DNA of 21,566 nt from Chromera velia (lineage: Eukaryota; Sar; Chromeraceae). Every line of letters starts with the position of its first letter. Position 1 is the stretch's first letter. Positions 8,621-21,041 of this stretch are shown here, piece by piece. The translations under genes and the position numbers were made by a program. Where the stretch lies: positions 25,313-46,878 of the forward strand of contig JAHBMJ010000485.1 in NCBI GenBank assembly GCA_018398765.1, read 5' to 3'. The notes under the pieces are model-generated. The model worked only from the letters and a program-made list of their open reading frames with translations. It did no database searches and had not been told where the DNA came from.

Positions 8621-8829
8621 TTAGGATAGGATAGGAATTTACCTAGATGGTGCCTAGGAATGTTTTAGTGTTTGCCTGGTAGCTCCTTAGGAGTCACTAG
8701 GCACTTGCCTGGTAGACCCCAGGTAGACTGCCTAGAAGACCCCCCGGTCTACTAGGCATGTTCCCTAATCTACCTAATAGTTTCATAGCATTTTACCAGG
8801 AGTTTGTATGTTTGACTAGGCAAGCCGTG
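8621..8829 (-). repeat. Right terminal/subterminal inverted repeat
   Basis: Inverted partner of 7058-7244. The repeated CCTAGG/CCWGG units could be transposase-binding sites or multiple short palindromes, as in the subterminal repeats of other TIR elements. That role is inference. Confidence 0.85.
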
Positions 8830-8831
8830 TA
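8830..8831. other. TA target-site duplication, right copy
   Basis: TA immediately outside the right inverted repeat (GGCAAGCCGTG|TA). Partner of 7056-7057. Confidence 0.85.
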
Positions 8832-8832
8832 G

Positions 8833-10090
8833 GTATGTTTGCCAGGAGTCAGAAATCTGTTGTAACTGCTCTGTCAGAGAGAAAGACACTGCATCTGATG
8901 GGGGCGGCTCGGGTGGAGGTTTTGGGGGATCAAAGAAGTGAGGAACAGCGTCTTCCCACTCCTGCGCTTGACGTAAACCCTCCTCCCATAAGTCTAGCCC
9001 CCCATTCTCTGTAAACGCTTTCAGAGAGAAGGCCATCCCCATCAACTCATCATCGCAGACAGGGGTACATCTGCCTACTTCACCCAGATGAGAGAGAGGC
9101 CGGGAGAGGGATGAGTCAGAAATACATTCATGCATAGATGAAGAGGGAGGAGAAGAGAAGTCAAGAGAAAGAGAGACAGCCGTATGCTGTTTTGCAAACT
9201 CAGGACGTGACTTGACCATGTAAGAAGAGAGATAACAAAGAAGTAGAGGGTCAATTAAAGGAATGTCAATTACCGACTTAGACTTCCCACTCTTAAAGGT
9301 CCATGCCCCGGTCAGTCTGACCTTCACCCCCCTTCTTTCATCTTTTAGGTGCAGACCGGCGGCTGGCAAGAAGTTGGACTTCTCGCAAAGCGAGTGAAGG
9401 ATCCAATGACCTGCTTCGTCAAAATTTAAACATAGAGACTTATGCGTGAATTCAAGTGAGTGTCCGTCTGCATTCCTATTCCTTTCATGCCCCGTCCCGG
9501 TTTCAGTGTCTATTTCCCTTTCCCACGTGACCCCTTTTGGGCAGAGACAATGGGCACTCGCTAGCCAGGTGTGCATTCAGGTCCCCCATCACCATTCGTA
9601 GATCTGACAGGGGGACAGCACATAACGCCTCCAACAATTCTTCCCTCTCTTCATTTACCCATTCTCTGGAACCTCTATGGTTATGTAGAAGATACACACC
9701 AAAGACATGTAGCATTCGGGTACGTAAACTATCTTCCCCCCCCCCCCCCNCCCCTTTCTTCTCTTACACCCTGACCGTCAGTTTGACCAGGTCGGGCCCC
9801 ACCAGTTCCCAGGTCGGATGGAAAACAGGAATTAATGAGTTTCTGACAAGGATACATATACCCCTTGTTCGTATATCCCGTTTGACAGCTCTAGAGTGAA
9901 CCCCCATTTTTCTTCTTTTCCATTCCATATGGGAGAAATTCTCCCCCAAGTGGAAGGCCGTGCGGACTTTTCCTGTAGGCATGCACGTCTCGGGAATCAC
10001 GACGATATCTACACCCAACAGCTAGCTCTTGAGAGGACCGCCCCCCAACTTTGTTTCTAAGGGTCCCATGTTGAGCGCACTTATGGTCAA
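8833..10090 (-). pseudogene. APE-type endonuclease domain of ORF2 (decayed)
   Basis: This domain nicks target DNA in APE-type non-LTR elements. In order: SALNMGPLETKL (the N-terminal Asn strand, near 10085), a TAG at 10022-10024, GVDIVVIPETC (metal-binding Glu), GICILVRNSLIPVF, LVKLTVRV, a TAA at 9764-9766 next to a poly-G/N tract, MLHVFGVYLLHNH, GDLNAH (9569-9586, the Asp and Asn of the active site), a frameshift near 9540, SGKSKSVIDIPLID (the S-x-ID strand) and EFAKQHTAVSLSLDF at the place where SDH is expected. The final catalytic His is present, but the Asp before it reads Gln. The frame on both sides of the G-run is the same. The domain ends where the TIR element is inserted. Confidence 0.88.
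9736..9754. other. Poly-C tract with an unresolved base
   Basis: A run of C broken only by an N at 9750. The length of this tract is unreliable, which matters because the endonuclease frame crosses it. Confidence 0.95.
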
Positions 10091-11101
10091 ACCACTCCCC
10101 CTCCCTTTCTTCTTGTCACTATGATTAACAAAAGATTCATGCAGTTCCCTAGAGGCCATGCTACATGCTGACTGAGAAAAGGGAGAGGGACAGGGAGCAT
10201 CAGAAACGGAATCGGGAGATGGAGGGAGGGAAGGAAGAGAAAGGGCAGATGGGGAAATAAAAGGAGAGGGAGAGAGGGCAGCGGAAAGGGAAAGGGAAGG
10301 AGGGGGGGTGGAGGGGGAGGGGGACGAAGGAGGTGGAAGGTTGTCTCTCTTACGTCTTTTCTCAACCCAAAAAGATATCCGGAGGAAGGGAGGAACAGCA
10401 GCTGCCCCTACCCAGAACGTTCTATCCCACTCAGTCTTAACCACTTCATATTCCCTCCTCTTTCCCTTCCCCCCCCTCACATTCACGATACGAGCGATTA
10501 GCCCCCCGCCCTCCCCCGGTAAGGGGAAAGGCTCCTCCTCTTCTGCTTGCACCTCCTCCTCGGTGCTGCAGAGGAAGTCAGGGCATCTGCCTCCTCTCAG
10601 GGCGCCTCCACATGCGGAGCAGTGTTTTTCTGAGACTCTTCTTCCCCGAAGCCCTCTCCGTAGTCCCTCCCTCTCTCTGAGTCTTCTGGCAATCTTCTTG
10701 TCAGCATTTTTCCTGCATTTCTTAAGAATGTCTCGGGGGGAGGTCTCAGGAACACCAAGAGCCCCTCTGATCCCCGCTTCCCCAACCGTGGGAGAGCTGT
10801 AGTGAAGGCATGCGGGGGGGATAGGAGAAGCAGAGCATGGGAACGATGGTGGAGCAGCGAGCAAAGGCTCCTCACATGGGGAGATGACCTGGGCCTCCCG
10901 ACACTCAGGCTCAACTGTATCTTGCATGTGCGTTTTTGGGGTAGGAGGGGGAAGAGGAGGCAAAAGGAGAGAGGGAAGAGATGATGAGGAGATAGGAGAA
11001 GAAGAAGAAGAAAAAGACGGGAGGGGTGGGGAAGAGAAAGATGGATCAAGAGGAGAAAAAAGAGGAGGGGAAGAAGAAGAGGGGAAAAAAGCTCGACCCA
11101 C
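10022..11101 (-). pseudogene. N-terminal extension of ORF2: zinc finger plus Ser/Pro-rich regions
   Basis: A 359-codon open frame that leads directly into the endonuclease. Residues 1-55 are Ser/Pro/Leu low complexity. About residues 119-157 are basic (DILKKCRKNADKKIARR, LREREGLRRG). Residues 161-178 carry CSAC-X8-C-X4-C (C-X2-C-X8-C-X4-C; 10568-10621), a small zinc-binding pattern likely to hold nucleic acid. Next is an IARIVNVRGGKGKRREYEVV segment, then a second long Ser/Pro tract, then the first endonuclease strand. Whether this is the ORF2 N-terminus or the C-terminal part of ORF1 cannot be decided, because the region up to 11950 is repetitive and frame-shifted. No family match is recognised beyond the Cys pattern. 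Confidence 0.6.
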
Positions 11102-11946
11102 ACCCTACCCTCCCAGATACCCAGAACGCACCCCTCCTCTGTTTGAACGCGAACAGGAGGGACATTCATCGATTCACAAATAGGAAGAGGAGAGGAAGAT
11201 AAAGAATGAGAAGAAAAAGAAAACACAGGGAGAAGAGAATCCGTCGGTCGATCGATCGAGACGGTTCGAATTGAGTGAGGGGAAGGACCGACCCGGAGGC
11301 CCCCCTCCCCTCCGGCACAACACCTGCAGGGTCCTGAGAAAGAATCGAATCGAATCGGATGGGGGGAGGGTCCGGGTTGCCATGTCACAGGCGTTACCCG
11401 TCCCTCCCCCCCAGCCCTGTCTTAGGTGGATACCCTCACACCAGTACTGGAGGGGGGGAAAGAAAGGAAAAAAACAGAAGAGGGAGATGTGGAAGGAATA
11501 GGAGGAGAAGAATGAGAAGAAGAAGAGGAAGGGGAAGGAGAAGAAGAAGAAAATGGAGAAAAAAAGAAAGAGGAAGAAGACGAGGGATACCCCCGGTGGT
11601 CTGGTCTCTCCCTCCCCACCCCTCCCTGTCCGTTCTCACCCTTGTTCTTGCCCACATCAGAGCCGGGGGAGCGGGAAGAAAAGAACGAAACAAAAAAAGA
11701 AGAAGAAGAAGAAGGAGAAGAAGAAAACGAAGAAGAAGAAGAAGAAGAAGAAGAAGAAGAAGAAGAAGAAGATGAAGAAGAAGAAGAAGAAGAAGAAGAA
11801 AAAAAGCTAGAAGAAGAAACAGAGGAAGGAGGAGGAGGAGGAGGTTGGGGGGAAAAAGAGCGCTTCTGTGGATCGGAAGATTCGATGACGGTCCTCTTCC
11901 TTCTGTCATACATTCTTCTTTGATAGGGGTGTATCCTCCTATTAGG
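11102..11946 (-). other. Low-complexity part of the retroelement between ORF1 and ORF2
   Basis: GA-rich microsatellite arrays dominate, giving poly-Ser, poly-Leu and poly-Glu frames on both strands. Only short non-repetitive patches remain: CPNRRIHPYQRRMYDRRKR near 11930 and PHPIRFDSFSGPCRCC near 11350, both on the minus strand. I cannot say which frame was coding. Confidence 0.5.
11692..11802 (+). repeat. (GAA)n trinucleotide microsatellite
   Basis: Nearly uninterrupted GAA array of about 110 bp, with further imperfect GAA/GAG arrays at 11500-11580. The minus strand reads as a poly-Ser or poly-Leu run depending on frame. Confidence 0.93.
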
Positions 11947-11970
11947 ACACCGGGGGGGAGGGGGCATCTA
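11947..11970 (+). repeat. Left copy of a 20-24-bp direct repeat
   Basis: ACACCGGGG...GGGGCATCTA. It matches 12474-12493 apart from the length of the G runs. The two copies flank the AT-rich insert. Confidence 0.75.
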
Positions 11971-12473
11971 AGCTTGCTCTGTTATGCCCGTGGATGGCGG
12001 GACGGGCATCGGGTGCTGCGCGCCCGATGCGCCGGACACCGCCCCCCCCAGCGTCCGCTGCTACCGGCCCGTGCGAGAAGGGATACCCCCCCCTGGTGTC
12101 TATGCAGAGTTGCCCACCGCGGCCCACCGAGGCTGACGCTCAGTATCTTTCATTGTTTGGAGATCAAAAAATTACTGATGACTTGCACAGTCATTGACAA
12201 GTTGTACATGAATGAGATTATATACGATTGTTAACTAAATTTAACTAAGCTAGTGACATATTAGTAACATGATTAGTTTGAAGACACTCTTAAATAGTGT
12301 CTGATAGTTTAAGACATATTAGTGTTTTTAAGTTTTAAGATAGTCTTAGATAGTTGAAGAGATTTTAGGATATTGTATAGCTGAGAAGTTAGGAGTTTTT
12401 TTTGTCTACCATTATGCCTCATACCCCCCCGCCATCCGTAGTCCGGCGTTTTTAGATGACCTCATTCTGAATC
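11971..12473. mobile_element. ~0.5-kb insertion with AT-rich core
   Basis: A 503-bp block unlike the surrounding GC-rich retroelement, lying between two copies of a 20-24-bp sequence. The left end is GC-rich and contains a perfect 8-bp stem hairpin (GCATCGGG/CCCGATGC at about 12009-12034). The core (about 12140-12410) is AT-rich with repeated TAGTTT/AGACAT-like words. A GGATGGCGGG word occurs about 20-30 bp inside each end in opposite orientation. There is no coding region. A non-autonomous mobile element with a long target duplication is the simplest reading. Replication slippage between the short repeats is an alternative. Confidence 0.45.
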
Positions 12474-12493
12474 ACACCGGGGAGGGGCATCTA
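12474..12493 (+). repeat. Right copy of the 20-24-bp direct repeat
   Basis: ACACCGGGGAGGGGCATCTA. Partner of 11947-11970. Confidence 0.75.
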
Positions 12494-12554
12494 CCCTCAG
12501 CTCTCGTAGCGCTGCACACCACCCCCTTCTCGGTGTAATACACCCCTATCTTCT

Positions 12555-13483
12555 TTACCCCCTATCCCTCCGGCCGTGGCACTCTCCTGCACTCTCCTGC
12601 CTATAAGAAGAAGGGGGATATAAGATGCAGTCATTATCAGATGCAAGAGGAGCAAAGTATGAAAAAAAGTGCTCTTTCTTCTCAGATCGGGGAGGGAAAG
12701 AGGGCGAAAAGTTCCTTACATTCCCTAATTTCTCACCCCCCCTCTTAACCAGGGTGAAGGGTCGCTCATGCACAGGCACCTGCATGAGGGCCTCCACTTT
12801 ATCACAAGAAAGGAACCTATCCTTCAGAGCAGGGGGGTAAGAACAAGGAGATGAGGGGGGAAGTCTATCAATTGCTATCTGTGTGTCTGCCTGCCTGGAG
12901 CCTGCCCTGTCCCTTTTGAAATTCCCGCGACTGACTGTCTGACCGGCTGTCTGAGAGAGGGAGAGAAGAGAAGGAGGAGGGAGGTCTCTGCCTACCAAAA
13001 CTACCTTCTGTCCCCCACCTAGACCTCCCTTCCAAATCCCTTTTCCGACTCCTCCACGTTTACCCCAGCAGAGGAGGAGGAGGAGGAAGAAGATGAGACC
13101 GACTGGTCTGCAGGCCAAACTTCCCCCCTCTGCTCGAGGGACTTGTCCCTCTCCTTCCTTCTTTCCTTCTCCCACCTCTTCTGCGCCTTAGGACTCCTTC
13201 TAGTCCCAGCTGGGACCATTCTTTCTTCTTCTTCACTAAAGATATAACCCCCCTCTCCCTCTTCCTCGGCAAGGGAGAAGGGGGGGGCTTCTTCCAGCGC
13301 GGAGGTGCATACAGACCTGTCATCACCCTCCTCCCCCTCCTTGGCAGAGACAGAGTAAAGTGACTTACTTCCTAGAGTCAGAGAAGGGGCCGTTCCGGCC
13401 CTTGTGACTCTGATTTTCCTTCTTTGACCCCCCCCCTCGTTTTTCTGTCCTATCGCCCCCCTCTGTCCTAGAGTCATTGACAA
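12555..13483 (-). pseudogene. ORF1 region, C-terminal part (unrecognised)
   Basis: Follows the UBA-bearing piece in the same frame after a TAG at 13487-13489. The frame is open from 13483 (RKIRVTRAGTAPSLTL...) through acidic and Ser-rich stretches. Near 13050-13090 it must shift to the frame of 12555-13175 to remain open. That last piece includes TQIAIDRLPPSSPCSYPPAL and CDKVEALMQVPVHERPFTLV, which look like ordinary protein rather than repeat translation. No family is recognised. It ends close to the AT-rich insertion, so the natural C-terminus is unknown. Confidence 0.45.
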
Positions 13484-14240
13484 ACCCTAGGTCAAACCCC
13501 CCTCTCTCTTGCTCCCCTTAATGGGGGGGATGATGGATCTCAGAGCAGCCTTCAGCCTTTCTCTCAGGACAGCCGTGGGGGGTACCGTCCGAGAATTTGT
13601 CTTGCTTGGGGAAGGGAGACGTACGACAGTTGGGGGCTGGAGTGGGACTGTCACAGAAGTTGTAGGGTGAGGGGAGAGGGGGGCCAGGGAAACAGGCTGC
13701 TGCTGTTGCTTCTCTAGAGGAGTGACGGGGACAGACGAGGCTTCCTTCCCGGCTGCCGCGCTCTCACCAAAATCCCCAGAGAAGATGTCCCATCCTTTTC
13801 CCTCCCCTCTCTGTTGTCTCCCTCTCGGAGGTCCCCTCTGCATCTGCTGTGTCTCTGTCTGCTCATTCATGAGGCTAAGTATCGCCTTCACCAGGTCCCC
13901 CCCCTCAGCCAGGGCCTGCCTTGCCGCCTCCCTCTCCATTCCTGTCTGTCTCATAATAATATCTATGTCCGATTCTCTTTGCTCCTCCTTCCTTTGCACT
14001 CGTCTCTCCTCTTCCTCCTCTCTTTTCTTTTTCCCTCCTTTTGCTCTCTCTCTCTCTGCCTCGATATCTCTATCCCGGGCTCGAGGTCGAGCCTGCTCTG
14101 CATCCTCCATCACCACGTCACCAGCACCCCCCTTCCCCCTTTTCTTTTTTCTTCCTTCTGCTCTCTCTCCCTCTGCCTCGATATCCCTATCCCAGGCTCG
14201 AGGTCGAGCCTGCCTATCTACATCCTCCATCTCCATATCA

Positions 14241-15245
<1,005 letters not shown>

Positions 15246-15248
15246 CTA

Positions 15249-16886
<1,638 letters not shown>

Positions 16887-18510
16887 ATTTTATTAATTTA
16901 CGTAGTATATGGGCCAATGACGATGACGTTACATTGACGTATCATAATGATGATGATGATTCTCTTAATTAACTTTTTTTATTTGTATTTTGCTACTAGT
17001 TTAGCTACTATAATTAATATAATTATATTATAACTTAGTCTAGAACTTAGTTTATGAGTCACAATAATGAGTGTCTATATACTACAGTGAATTAGACAGT
17101 GAAATAGTAAGTATATAGTATAAAGTACTATTAAATATATACAGTGCTAGATACAGTAAATTAATTTTTTGTATAAAAGTTTCAGTAATCACTAGGGTAA
17201 CCATCATAAAATTAGGATTAAGATTATGATTAGACTTTATCTTGCTAGTTCTCTTACGCCGACTTGCGGTTCCCCTGCGGTCTGTATACTACCAAGGATA
17301 ACTCTAGTATTTGTGTTTTAAAACTTTTACATAATACAGTTAGGAGTTACTACCGGCCCCTTTTAACTAGTAGCGAGTTACCGTCAGTTTGGTAACTATG
17401 AGATGGTAACCAGCGGACTTGAAAGCGTGTATCACTACCATAGTAGTTCAAAGGAAAACTCGGGTACGAAAAACAGTTGCTAAACCCATTTTAAAGCCTG
17501 ACTACTTAAGTCATTAGCAGTTTAAAGCCCTGAAATGATCATACTAAAAGAATATATGCTATACATAATGATATACTAGTTGGAGCAAGTTAGAATTCAG
17601 TCATAAAATGATGAACATTGAGTTTTACTAGAATAAACTTTTGATAAATGTCAAAAATATGATTTTTACTAGTCTAAAATTGGTTTTGTAAGTTAAGTTT
17701 GTCTCAAAATATGGCCAAATCTGCCTGTTTTTAGCTATTACTACTACTATTCGAACATTACTACCGTAACTATAAAATTGGTAACCGGGCGGCCTAGCGG
17801 CCGCCTAGTAACCGTCCTACTTTCGTTACTCCTAACCGTACTGTGTAAAAACTTTACAGTAGACTGTCAGTAGTAACTTTTATAACTTAAATTATTTATG
17901 CTAGTATTTATGGGGGCGACCTCTATATAAGACAAAACGGCGACAGTGCTCTAGGGCACCACTAAATAAGTCTAAATCACTTATCACTTATCACTCACAA
18001 TAGGGGGGATTCCCCAGGGGAAATGCATTAATTTAGAATCCTTTTCTAGCACGTCCGCCTCACTCTTGCCCTTCGATCCGTTTACACAACAGTGCAGCAC
18101 ACCTGGCTAAATTACAACACGCTAAGTTCTAGAATTCAGTTACAATAAGTTTTTAATTCTAGTATATCTACCCCAGGGCCTCAGTGAATCGCTCAATCAT
18201 CACGTATATCTATATCTAGTTATATATAGTCATGGTGTAAAGAGAATTATAATTCGATATAATGACTATCATGATGATGATCATATATAACATATAATGT
18301 ATCATTGATGTTAATACATTGAATCAGGCCTAAATTTTTTTAAAGGGGGGTGAACGAGCCCTAGAATGAGCCTAGGAACCAGCCATCTCCATAACAAACT
18401 TATCCTAGTCTCTTTTTCTTTGCAATGTCTAAATTATGTTTTCCTAGGTGTTTCTTCTTCTACTTTTTGCGTACGTGTCTTTCTCCCAGCTTGGCTCAGC
18501 ATTTGCTGAT
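16887..18510. other. AT-rich, gene-free island
   Basis: About 1.6 kb with no open frame over 60 codons, clearly more AT-rich than its neighbours for most of its length. It contains many GGTAAC/GTTACC words (about 17195, 17377, 17390, 17406, 17780, 17806), an imperfect palindrome around GGCGGCCTAGCGGCCGCC (17775-17812) and several TACTAC/TAGTAG clusters. The last ~150 bp (18340-18510) are less AT-rich and lie just downstream of the Nudix gene. A decayed repeat or an intergenic spacer are both possible. Confidence 0.6.
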
Positions 18511-18517
18511 TTCTGAA

Positions 18518-20851
18518 TCATGATTTGATCATCTCCTCAAGGGCGGTGCAGAGAATTTCAGCGTATTCGGGCGGGCGGGGGACCAGGGTCGGATCGTCTC
18601 TCGACAGCATCTGCAGGCATGATTTTTTTTTAACACTCAAAGAAGTAAGCAACGGGAGGAGGGAGGGGAGAAAGAAAGGGAGAGCGGGAGAGAAGGAAGG
18701 AAACAAAGCAGAGTGCCGCATCATGCAAGGAGGTGTCGGTGAAGACAGACAGAGCGCCAGGCAGGCAGAGACTGCTCCATTAATATTTGGTAACCGGAAA
18801 ATCGGAGCAAACGGCTGACAAACAAACAAACGGGCTCTTACAAGACGAGATCCTTAACTCGGACAGAACAGGAGGACCGTCGGTGAATCATCAGGGATCC
18901 ATCCAATTTCATTCTGGAACCACCATAGCCCATCAATACTTCGTTCGAGCAGAGAAAGACAGACCGCCGTCTCTGCTCACTGACCTCTCGCAGTTCCCCG
19001 ATGGAGACCGTCTTCAGACCTGCGACCTCCGCCTCCAGAGGAGAGAGCCTCCCATCCTTCAGAAGACCCTCCAGACCCATCGCGCCGTCTCCTTCTCCCC
19101 CCCCACACCGTCTGCATGTGAACAGAATAAGAATAGCACAGAATAGACATACACGTTTCAGAGAAAGTTCCTTTGTTGTACCACCATCTTCATTCGATGC
19201 ACTGCAGAGACAAAGGCGCTCTTTCCCGTGCATGAACACATGTGTGCGTCTAACTGTGCCATGCAAAAAGATGCAAGCCAACTCAATGAAAGCAGACTGA
19301 CAGCCGGCACGGATCCCACTCCTGACCCTGCCCCAAAGTAAACAAGCACCCAAATCGATTGAACTGAAATCTGCCGAACTTTGCAGAGATTTTCTGTAAC
19401 GACAGTTCAACAACTGTATTCCCTCCCGCAGGCCGACCTTAGTATGAACACATACTGGAACTCGTTGCATTGGAATCTTCCATGCTTTGCCGTCTTTCCT
19501 CCGACAGAATTTGCAACCACGAATCCAAACTCAAGCTGCCACTCCGACCCCTTCTCCCCCTCTCCAAGACGCGAACCCAGAGCCCGACCCCAGGATCGAA
19601 GCTGGTCTCTTTGGGCCTCCACAGCGGCGGCACTTGCAGCATCTGCAGTTCCATCTCCCGAGGAAGCAACACACTGCGGAACCACAAGAGGGCCCAGGGA
19701 CGCGTCCACCCCCTGCCCCCCCCACCCTCTATCAAGATCCCCACACACCCTCTCCAGCTCCCCTGCACCCTCCTGCCTCGTCAAACTCAAAATCCCTCTC
19801 TCTCCCTCCCCCCCCTCCTCCTTCTCCTTCCACTCGGCCCCCCTCAAAACACAGCCCTTCCCATGACTTTTTGATGCTGCGGGGGGGCACAGGGAAAGGG
19901 TCAGCCCAACCTCCTCCCAGATTTCTCTCACTGCAGACCGCAAAGGGTCTCCACCCGCATCGATGTGCCCTGCAAGGAGGGGGAGAGTGAGGTGAGGACG
20001 GGCTGCTGAGTGGACACACATGCAGAGGCAGGGAAGAAGAAGCAGAAAGAAAGCTGAAAAGAGATGCTGAAGAACTTCACACAACGCCCATGCATCCACT
20101 GAGGGATGAGTACCAAAAATACTGACACCGGGCCAAACCTGTCAGTGAAAATTGAAAAGCTGTGTGACCTCTTGGCAGCCAAACTCCACTTGTGTTTCTC
20201 TCGTGTTCCCATCACATCACCTGACTGATCCCCCCCCCTCCAGAATTACCCCGTCTCTTCCTTCGCCCGATGCAGTCAGCCGACTTTTGCAGGAAAACAA
20301 AAAATCTCACAGCACTGACCTGCCACGGACACATCCCACATCCCGGGGTGTGTGTCTTTGTGCTCCGAACGTTTCTGGAGCAACACGCGGCCGTCGTTGT
20401 CGGCCAGCCAGATGTGCACAGCCCTGTGCCATTCGCCGTCTCTGTGCACGTCTCCTCTGGACTTCTGGCGACTCGCAGAGACGATCATCGCTTCCTTCCC
20501 CTGTACCTCCTTCTTCACCAAGTGTGCGAACGGGTGCATAAAGAGGTCAAACATCTCTGCAGAGCTCTGTCCTAGATGCCCAGCGTTGACTTCGCTGCGA
20601 CTTGCAACAGCGGTGGTCATTTTCTTTTTTCCTTTTCTCTTTCCGTCTCGTCGGTCGTAGCTTTGGGAGGGAAGTTGCGCGAACAGAGGATGGAGATGGC
20701 GGTGGAGACGGAAACCGCGGGAAGAAGACAAAAAGGGAGAAGAGAAAACACCAGAAGCCTTCCTGCTACTTATTCGACTACTCAAGAGACGCTGGCACTG
20801 AAAAATGAGCATCCACACTGCAAGAGCTGGGGAAAAGGAGACGGCAAGCAT
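18518..20851 (-). CDS. Nudix hydrolase, NUDT3/IPP-isomerase-like, four exons
   Basis: Exons: 20851-20320, 19969-19438, 19111-18985, 18610-18518. Introns of 350, 326 and 374 bp all start GT and end AG (donors GCAG|GTCAGT, CTAAG|GTCGGC, GAGAG|GTCAGT; acceptors TTGCAG, CATGCAG, CCTGCAG). The spliced frame is open for 427 codons. Exon 1 carries GDVHRDGEWHRAVHIWL, LLQKRSEHKDTHPGMWDVSV, and exon 2 opens with GHIDAGGD...REIWEEVGL (residues 178-200), the Nudix box. Exon 2 also has a ~115-residue low-complexity insert, then NEFQYVFIL. Exon 3 gives EAEVAGLKTVSIGELRE and exon 4 DPTLVPRPPEYAEIL. This order matches Nudix proteins of the NUDT3/YfcD/IPP-isomerase-like group, which hydrolyse nucleoside-diphosphate-linked substrates; the exact substrate is unknown. 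Gly184 replaces the first Glu/Asp of the box. The leader (hydrophobic residues 1-18, then Arg/Ser-rich) suggests organelle targeting. An alternative start is Met78 (20620, context AAAATGA). An in-frame TAA just upstream rules out an earlier start. Confidence 0.87.
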
Positions 20852-21014
20852 ACTTGCCTCTTACGGACGGGCAGGAGCGCCAGGTTCGCCGGACAGTGCC
20901 AGCACAGCGACTTGGTTCCTGAGGCAGATGACGAAGGCGCAACTTGAAAGGGTATCGTCACCGTGGGTCTCACTTCCTGACACGTTTCCTGACGAAGCAT
21001 GACTGCATGAACCT

Positions 21015-21030
21015 GACTCGACGTCGAGTC
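21015..21030. promoter_or_regulatory. Perfect 16-bp palindrome upstream of the Nudix gene
   Basis: GACTCGACGTCGAGTC equals its own reverse complement. It lies about 165 bp upstream of the ATG at 20851 and has an ACGT core of the kind bound by bZIP dimers. Function is inference. Confidence 0.35.
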
Positions 21031-21041
21031 CCCAACCGGCT

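Larger units (their letters stand above)
7058..8829 (-). mobile_element. Nested TIR DNA transposon, 1,772 bp, TA target duplication
   Basis: The ends are inverted repeats: CACGGCTTGCCTAGTC at 7058 and its reverse complement ending at 8829. The outer ~35 bp differ by about two bases, and a more diverged subterminal match extends to about 185-200 bp on each side. The element is flanked by TA duplications and interrupts the retroelement ORF2 between the endonuclease and the WWDEEC linker. A TA duplication is typical of Tc1/mariner-like and some other TIR families. The interior carries only minus-strand coding remnants that I cannot match to a transposase, and no DDE/D triad is visible. It is either a non-autonomous derivative with cargo or a family I do not recognise. 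Confidence 0.88.

Noticed and set aside
11422-11967. Poly-Ser and poly-Leu frames (also 11436-11909, 11642-11923)
   Set aside because: Generated by GAA/GAG arrays in all frames. Only a short patch (CPNRRIHPYQRRM) looks protein-like.
18525-18818. + strand frames over the Nudix exons (also 19470-19990, 20152-20660)
   Set aside because: They lie antisense to exons that join by consensus introns into a coherent Nudix protein. None shows motifs.
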